64,000 nucleotides of DNA from Aquila chrysaetos chrysaetos (taxonomy: Eukaryota; Chordata; Aves; Accipitriformes; Accipitridae): the NCBI RefSeq assembly GCF_900496995.4, contig NC_044013.1, forward strand, positions 41,987,554 through 42,051,553, written 5' to 3'. Shown in pieces: positions 57,061 through 64,000 of this stretch. The notes beneath the pieces were generated by a model that saw nothing but the letters and a program-made list of their open reading frames with translations, did no database searches and was not told the origin of the DNA. Every line of letters begins with the position of its first letter. Position 1 is the first letter of the stretch. The position numbers and the translations under genes were made by a program.

Positions 57061-60000
57061 GCTGCGGGACCCGCAGGGAGAGTTCTGCGTCGTCAACAAC
57101 CACAGAGCCGTGCGCGGGTGACAAGGGGACATGTTTTGCCGTGCCCTGAAACCTTGCAAAGAGAACAGCAAACGGAGACTGAGGAGCCAGACAGAGAGGC
57201 TCTGTCCCCCCAGACATCTCACCCCAGCCGTTTACATCTCTAAGAAGACTGGAAATACCGGCTTTCATACATGCAGAAAGCGCTGGCAACTGGTTATTCA
57301 AAAGCCCTTCTGACTGCGGGTACGCAATGTAAGAAAAAGGTGATTTTCTATCTACTGAACATCGGTTGAATACTCCACACCGCTCGCAGGATTGCCTGCG
57401 GAAAAATGGCCATGCCAAAAGCACGCCCGGCGGTCCATCGCCCGGGAACTGCCGCGTGGAGGCTGGGGATGCCCCGGCACCGCTCCACGCTGTCTGCTGA
57501 ACAGTTGCCTGGAAAACTGTATAGAAAGGGCTGGAAGATTTTACAGAGCTGACGCTTTGCTCCAGACCCAATAAACGAAAGAGGAAAGCTCTCATAATTA
57601 CGAGGAGGCTAAGCACTCCTCAGAAAGCCGCATTTTAACGATTCACTCGGCCATGGTGAGTTGCTAAATACTTGTCTTCTTACAATAGCGGCACATAAGC
57701 TCACCTGGAGCCAGAGGCACTTTTACCATCGCTTTGAAACAACAGCAAAGGGACCTTGAACAACCTTCCCAACATGCAAAATGCGATGCATTCTGGTACG
57801 AAATACCTGGAAAAAAATTTATTTTACACAAACCTGGAATAATCTGAGACTAAAATGAAAGAAAACCCCCCCGAATCCTCCAGACTCCAGATACTGTTTT
57901 AGTCGCCAAAGAAAATTTAAGACTCTTTGGAGACATGTAGCTTTATGACAAAGTTCCTGATGTCAGCTCAGTCGCTGGAGGAGGCAGAACCTGTCCAAGA
58001 GCCATGGCTGCTGTGAGCTGCGGGAATCGCAGAGCATTAAGATTAATGCCTTGCAGGCTGGAAGGAATCTGAGACTTTCCCCCGGCCACCAGCATCCTGA
58101 AGTCAGAACGGGAAATAATTAAGGGCAGAAGTTCGGAAGCACATTGCTGAAAAACTGCCAGGGGATTGTGCTGTCCCAGGAGAGGGGAAGGAACCACTGA
58201 CCATGTCTTGATGCCGGTCAACGGAGACCAGGAGCAAAGCCTGACCTGTTGCCTGGTCCCAGCAGAGGTGCTGGCCGAGCTGACCAAGTATCTCCTGACT
58301 TTTGTTTGTCGGGAGGACCCATCAGACTGATTTAGCATTGCCTGGGGTTAGCGGGGCCATCTCCTCCCCTTCCAAGGACTGCCAGCACTCAGAAGTCCTG
58401 GCAGTCAAAGTACCCATTTCCAACATGCTCTGAAAGGTTCAGGTCCAATTTACCAACCAACTGCACAGGAAACCATCCTGCACCGGACGTTTTCACAGCT
58501 CTGAGACTGCGGCTAAGTGCCTCCAACTCAAGGGTTTCCTCTACGCATAATTTGCAATCCCAAGTTGTCACCAGGAGGCCCTGTGATAGATCAAGGTCGG
58601 GAGAGATGCGGAAAAGATTAGATGTGTCTGTAGGTCACAGCTAACCAACTTTTATCTTCTTCAGCCCCAACGATCCCCCATTCTCTGGGTTACAGAAGCT
58701 CCTTCCTATGCCGATGGAGATCAAGAGACAGAAGCCAAGAGATGTGGCAGTGATGGGAACAAGGAAGTTTAATGTCTTGTTTGCTTCACTTTGAATTTGC
58801 TGCGGTTTGTCTTACGGAAAAGGCTCTGAGTCTGTGAATTTTGACCAGTAAGTGAACGTTTGCCTGCAGGCCAGCAGGACAGGTTTTGGTGAGCCTCGGG
58901 CTCTATATTGCCCAGCGCCACGGTGGCTTGAGGAGCGCTGAAAAGCAATGAGGGAAAGCAAGATGGGGCATGAGAAGTTGAAGCAAATGTGGCTTCATAA
59001 AGCAGCCCCAGAACAGGCTTTTTTTTAAATGCAAAGTGTTGGTGATGGTGGAGTTGGGATCTGCTGTGCACGGCTGGCACAGCAAGAGCTGGACCTTGTC
59101 TGAAGGGGTGGCTGGGAGAGCCACGACAAACATCGGTACTGTCTCCATCTTCCAGAGGTGATGGGAAGAGACAGAGAAATGCCATTGCTGACAAGGCTGG
59201 AAATGGATAAAAGGACCTTAGACTCGGTGCCTTGCCACAAACCATTGCCAGCGATTAGTATTTACAGTGGTCAGGTTTTGGTACAGCAAAAGCCAAGGTT
59301 TGCTGTACTTCCCTGCTGCAGCACACACCTGCATGCAGGGTCTCATCTCGGGGACGTGTTTGGTGCAACAATGCACGTTCACTGCACCCTCTCCCCTGCC
59401 CAAGCTGCATCTCCTCAAAGGAGAAGCTACTGAAAGTCTTTCTGCTAAAATAAATACGAATTTGGAGAGAGTTTTTAAAAAGCATCCATAACCTCAAGAC
59501 AGTGCTTCAACGAGCAAGGCTATTTTATTACTAACTCATCCTGGTGTCCTTTAGCAGAGCCGTCTTTATCCACATTTAACATGCGTGTAAGATGCTTCTC
59601 AACGCAACGTTCAGACAACACGTGATTTATGTCAAGGAGCCGAGAGCTGGAGCCTGAAACGCACCTGGCAGCCCAGGTTCACGCAGAGGCAGGAGGCTCG
59701 GGGCTACAAAATGCTCTGCTGGGAGCAAGAACGGAGCTCGCTTATCAAGTGCCTTCTCCTGCAAACTGCCATGTTAATGCAGACCCTGCTCATATATTAA
59801 TCCGCGTTCAACAAGAAAGGTCACTATTGAAAGATAAACTCTCTTTCGATGAACTCTTGAGAAATTTCTAAGTCAGGATTCATTATGACATTTGCCTTAG
59901 CCAACGGCGTATTACACTAACGAGGATCCAAACGCCTCGCTGCGGGGGCGGAGAGGGCAGCTGGGGAAAGCACAACAAGTTGGATGCTGGAATCCCACCC

Positions 60001-62199
60001 AAATAAACTCAATTCAGCCATGAACGATGACAGGAAAGAGGGAGGGAAAGGGAGAAGAAATGTAAGGATTTTGACATTACTGCCCTACAAGAACTTGCAT
60101 GGTACCGGGCTGATGGTCAGTCCCTTAGGGCCTAGTAAATTAATCGTGATGACAAAGCAATGATTTTAAGCACCAGTAAAGTACACTGTATTGCAAAGGA
60201 AACAAACCAGGCGAAATACGTACAGAGGTGTAAGACAAGCACTGCATGGGGATCGCTGCCCCCCAGCCCGCATCGAGCCTTCTGTGACAACACTTTTCCC
60301 TCTCCTACAGCACCAAACCCCAAAGACTTAAACACCATTGTGGGGGGAGGACTGACTCCTACAGCAGTCTCTTCACCGTTTACTAATATGGTTTTGCTTT
60401 TTTTAAACATATAACAGATATGAATATCTCAAAAGTAAAAAAAAAAAAAAAAAAAGGTGAAGAATGGTACAAAACACCGTTAGAGAAACTTGTGGCTGCC
60501 TTCCCAGCCATGGTGCACAGGCAAAAAAACCCTCAAATTTGAAAGAAACCACCACATGATTTGCGGGATTTCCTCTTTGAGAAGAGGCAGGATACTTCAG
60601 GATGAGATACAGTGCCCTGTTATCACAGCCAGTAATACATTTTGCACTTGAGAGAGCAGCTGAGAGCAGAACGGAGCCGGCTGGAGCTGCCCCAGCTTCT
60701 CCCCATCCGCAGGCGCCCACATCCCCTGCCTGCATCCCGCAGAGACACGTCTGGGACCCCACGGCTGCACGGGCTCGCCCCAAGGTGTGTGTTGGTCAGT
60801 ACTAAACCAGCGCTCCCAGAGACCCGGCTCATGGCACTCGACTGCCACCTGCACCTTCCTGGAGAGGGCTCCTTATCCCTGGGCGACAATCCACACGGAA
60901 AAGTGGCTCTTCTGGTGTAGCTGGAGGCAGAATCCAGCCACAGACAGGCCACCTTTTGATGGAGGTGCTCCCCAGAAAGCAGATCCCGTTATCTAACACC
61001 ACATGGGGGACAGAGCGACACGCATAAAGAAAAAGAATGAAATATCCCCCTGTAAATATGCATGCTTTATGCATCAGGTTACGGGTTAGTTTTTTCAAGC
61101 GGAGCAAATGCAAGAGGCAGGGTGCAGGCGGGCAGCAAGGGCTCCCACTGCACGGCCACCAGCACGACGGCTGGGGCAGAGCACCCAAATGCTCTGCCTG
61201 GCACGGGACTGCCCTCCCTCCGTACTCCTCGACTTCTTCTAAAGCAGCTCCTCCTCGCCAGAAATTCGCTTTTAATCTCACACTGAGTATTTTCCACACC
61301 CAGTGCCGGTCATCTCCAGCAATTCTTTCCTCCAAGGCTCTCCTCGCTCCTGCCTTGTCCCACCGGCCCCGGGGTGGCTTTCTGTGCAAACAGGCTTCTC
61401 GACAACTTGTTGATCCAGCGCTCTAATTTCTGGATGACTCTCTCATCTACCATAAACAGCCACGCACAATTTGGCAGGCATTTCTACCATCAATGTTTAT
61501 GATAATAACTACACGTGCTTGAAAGCAGCAGGAAATTTTCAATATAACTATCATTAAGACAAAATGCTTTAAATCAAAGCCATTACCCACTACCAAGACT
61601 CAAAGCTCACAAGATTAGGCTGTTTTTCTATCTTTATGAAAAATTCATATAACATGCTGCAAACATCATCTTCCAGCTCGAAGGAGTAAATGATATAATA
61701 ACACTGAACGCTGCTGACAGGGATGGAAACAGGCAGGGGCTGGGGGGCACAGGGCAGGGAGGTGCCGTTTGGCAGCCGCCCGGCGCCGTGAGCCGATGGG
61801 AGAGTGGGCACCCCAGTCCCGTCGGCAGCAGCGAGCGGAAAGTATTTATCTGCACACGCTGCAGCCCGTCCCTCTGCCCACGACGGGTTCAGCAGAGCTG
61901 CGAAGCTGGGACGGGGAACTACACCACAGTCTGGAGGCATTTAATTTGAGTCACTTGGGAGTTACTGCTGGATTTTAAGAGAAGATTTTCACGGAAGGAA
62001 TATCATCTTTACCCAAGCATTCCAGCCTGCTCTACTGCCTTTACAACAACCCAAGCGCAAACGCTGCAGAGGACATTACAGTAAAACCATGGTGACTGGT
62101 GCAGGGAAGATCTCGCCCTTCCTTGGGGATCCCATGTGTCCTGAAGCGTGAGCACTAATTGTAGCGTGCATGACTAACAGACCAGCAGTCACAGTGTGA

Positions 62200-62350
62200 T
62201 GCTGATACTTTAAATAACCAGCCATGGTACGGACTGCCGGAAGACTTCAGCACCTCATGCAAATCTTACATCATTAGTGCTTAGAGCCTTCTAAATATCA
62301 TTAGCTAGCACTGCACCCATGTTACAGATAGCTTGGCCAAAGCTAATTCT
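62200..62350. promoter_or_regulatory. Candidate conserved element with octamer motif
   Basis: CTCATGCAAATCTTACATCA (octamer ATGCAAAT at 62257-62264) is followed by CATTAGTGC, ATCATTAGCTAGC and CCAAAGCTAATTC. It reads as POU/homeodomain-rich sequence in the MSI2 intron. Function inferred. Confidence 0.28.
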
Positions 62351-63409
62351 TTGTGCATTCACGGCTGAAGCTAATGGGAGCTTGTACCCTGCTTTTCAGA
62401 GATGCTAACAACCAAGATGTGATTTACCCAAGACTGGATGTACAAATTAATGCCAGTCTGAAATAAGACGTCGGTGCTGCTGGTTCTCGGTAGCCTATCC
62501 CGGCTGCAAGAGCACGCAGGCATAGCACTGAAAATTAAATGCTCACTTTCAGACTCTTTTTTGTTTCTATACCGATCACCGCATGCAGCTCCAGCTAGAG
62601 GCACAAACACGTTCGTTTGTGGTCAGGCTGAACTATCGGAGGCATCGCTTTCTTGTATCTGTGCTTTGACATACAGTGTTATTTTATGTCTGAGACCACA
62701 CGTGGCACACCTCAAATTCAGATCAATGCTCAGACTCAAAAATGTCTCAGAAATAATGAGCTGGAAACACACAGATATTCTGGAGAGTAACAACGTACAA
62801 ACAGCTCCCAACTAGCTGAAACAGAAAGTGGGAGACAAACCAGAAAAACAAATAAACCCAGCGTTACAATTAGAGGTGCCATTTAGTACATCTCTCGCGG
62901 GGACCTGCAAGGCGCAGCACTTTGCTCCTGCTCTTCCCAAGCAGACTTGAAAAGCAAACACCTCTCTGTAAGAAGCCTGTGGCAGACAGAGCTCCTCTGC
63001 AAGTATGAAAAGCTGTAGATATTTTGCTTATGACAGCCGGTTCAGTCCTGACTCTGGAAAATCAAACTGCGAGCTTTGTGCCTTCCCTGTCACCCCTGAC
63101 GCAGGTCTGTAATGGGGAGCAGCCAGGCAGCCCCGGGTTAGTGGCAGCAGTTGTCCCTCCCCTGCAGCTATATTGGGAAAAACATAAAATAAAACAACTG
63201 TCGGGCTCATCAGTAAAATAAGTGGTGATGAGGCCAAGAGACACTGAGAGCAGCTATCTGCCATAACAAGGTACTATTTGTACATTATTTTCTATCTGCA
63301 GTCACACTTTAAAAGGTTGTTCTGCCTCTGCAGCCCCTTCGGAAACGGCTTCACACATCAAAATATCGCAAGGATAACGACAGAAAGCAGTGGGTGGTGA
63401 GCAGGTTCC

Positions 63410-63700
63410 CGGCTCAGCAATTACCGCTGGAAGCGAGCGGAGCACGGGGAGGGAGCGCTGCCCAGCCCCGTCCTCGCCGCCGCCGGCACCCAGCCCCTGC
63501 GCGGGGCTGCCGACAATTATTCACACCCCCCAGACCCCGCACCTCGCCGCGGTCCGAGCTGTTAGGAACCGAGCCGGACACATCGGTGCGATAACGGCCA
63601 TCGGGATCTTGTGGCGACCGTTCCTGCCGCGGCCCCAGCGCCCTCCCTCCGCGGTGCAGCACGGGGATTTCTGCTCCGGCACCAGCACAGATGCTGAGCA
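63410..63700. other. CpG-rich block near the right edge
   Basis: GC- and CpG-rich (CGCCGCCGCCGGC, GCGCGGGGC, CGCCGCGG) within the MSI2 intron. No exon or known motif was recognised. Confidence 0.4.
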
Positions 63701-64000
63701 GGTGGCATGGACACAAAAAGCAACCGCTAAGCTACTTTAGATGAGCAGAGAGCAAGAGCTGGGCGGTTTCCACAAGCGTGGGCAAGCTAAAAATTCAACT
63801 GGTGCAGGTGTTTTAAAAACCCACCACTGTCCCTCTCGTGCATGCTGCGGGCACGTCAAGAGCACCTGCTTCTGCTAAATACTGCGGTTATCGCATCCGA
63901 AGCATCAGCCACGTCTGGAAGCTGTTGACGTGCACCGATTTGCAGAAGAAAAGACAAAATTCAACGTATTCAAGCCCAGCTTTTCTAAGTCCTGCAGTTA

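Larger units (their letters stand above)
54670..64000 (-). other. MSI2: MSI2 intron (extends beyond the window)
   Basis: No further MSI2 exon was found. I looked on the - strand for the preceding Ala-rich segment (AAAYGPVAAAAVAAARGS-like) and did not see it. The intron contains T/A homopolymers (55,222-55,238; 55,269-55,282; about 55,498-55,513; A20 at about 60,439-60,456), two CpG-rich blocks (55,690-56,380 and 56,760-57,060) and a third at 63,410-63,700. An ATGCAAAT octamer lies at 62257-62264 inside AT-rich sequence. Long frames such as 56747-57616 on the - strand lie in the GC-rich blocks and show no domain. Confidence 0.85.

Noticed and set aside
56747-57616. 289-codon - strand open frame
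   Set aside because: It lies in GC-rich MSI2 intron, overlaps open frames in other phases, and has no domain, splice context or family match.
58561-58590. CTCF-like TCACCAGGAGGCCCT in the MSI2 intron
   Set aside because: Single site with mismatches; such matches are expected by chance in a window of this size.
1-64000. CRISPR arrays, operons, phage or other prokaryotic systems
   Set aside because: The DNA is clearly vertebrate nuclear sequence; the tandem repeats lack the repeat-spacer pattern.
1-64000. tRNA or small nuclear RNA genes
   Set aside because: No box B-like GGTTCGAATCC or other clear signature was noticed on either strand; a covariance-model search would be decisive.

Overview
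The window is vertebrate nuclear DNA and most likely avian. It has spliced genes with GT-AG introns and AATAAA-type 3' ends, few recognisable interspersed repeats, many short G/C homopolymers and GC-rich minisatellites, and AT-rich, conserved-looking islands in otherwise GC-rich spacer. I see no bacterial, viral or mobile gene system.

Two genes can be supported, and they point at each other. At the left edge (1 to about 2,070, + strand) is the 3' part of MRPS23, a mitochondrial small-subunit ribosomal protein: the last 7 bases of one exon, a complete internal exon (123-246) and the terminal exon with the stop (1604-1762). On the right (about 45,440 to 64,000, - strand) is the 3' part of MSI2, the Musashi-2 RNA-binding protein. 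It shows the exon coding the C-terminal linker (54461-54669), the exon coding the last 13 residues and the stop (52585-52626), and a long 3' UTR. The UTR appears to be split by an intron: a strong acceptor lies at 50,239-50,240 and the main 3' UTR exon runs from about 50,238 to about 45,440. From 54,670 to the right edge is MSI2 intron; the exons for the two RRM domains lie beyond the window. Convergent MRPS23 and MSI2 match the order and orientation of the human 17q22 locus.

The 43 kb between the two genes (about 2,070-45,440) holds no gene I can recognise. Its long open frames are GC-rich shadows without recognisable domains. It contains CpG-rich islets (4.5-5.1 kb, 10.9-11.8 kb, 14.5-15.1 kb), a near-perfect 105-bp minisatellite at 14.66-15.03 kb whose unit carries a CTCF-like motif, smaller tandem repeats, microsatellites, long G/C homopolymers, two possible relics of ancient MIR-type SINEs, and several AT-rich blocks dense in homeodomain-like motifs. 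These blocks are candidates for conserved regulatory elements, as expected of a desert beside a developmental RNA-binding protein gene.

The points most worth checking are the CTCF-like tandem array, the 3' UTR intron and the 18-residue alternative acceptor of MSI2, the CpG island inside a late MSI2 intron, and the 3'-end architecture of MSI2: an A22 tract behind an internal AATAAA, and a G14 tract just past the distal poly(A) site. I found nothing that amounts to a new biological system.
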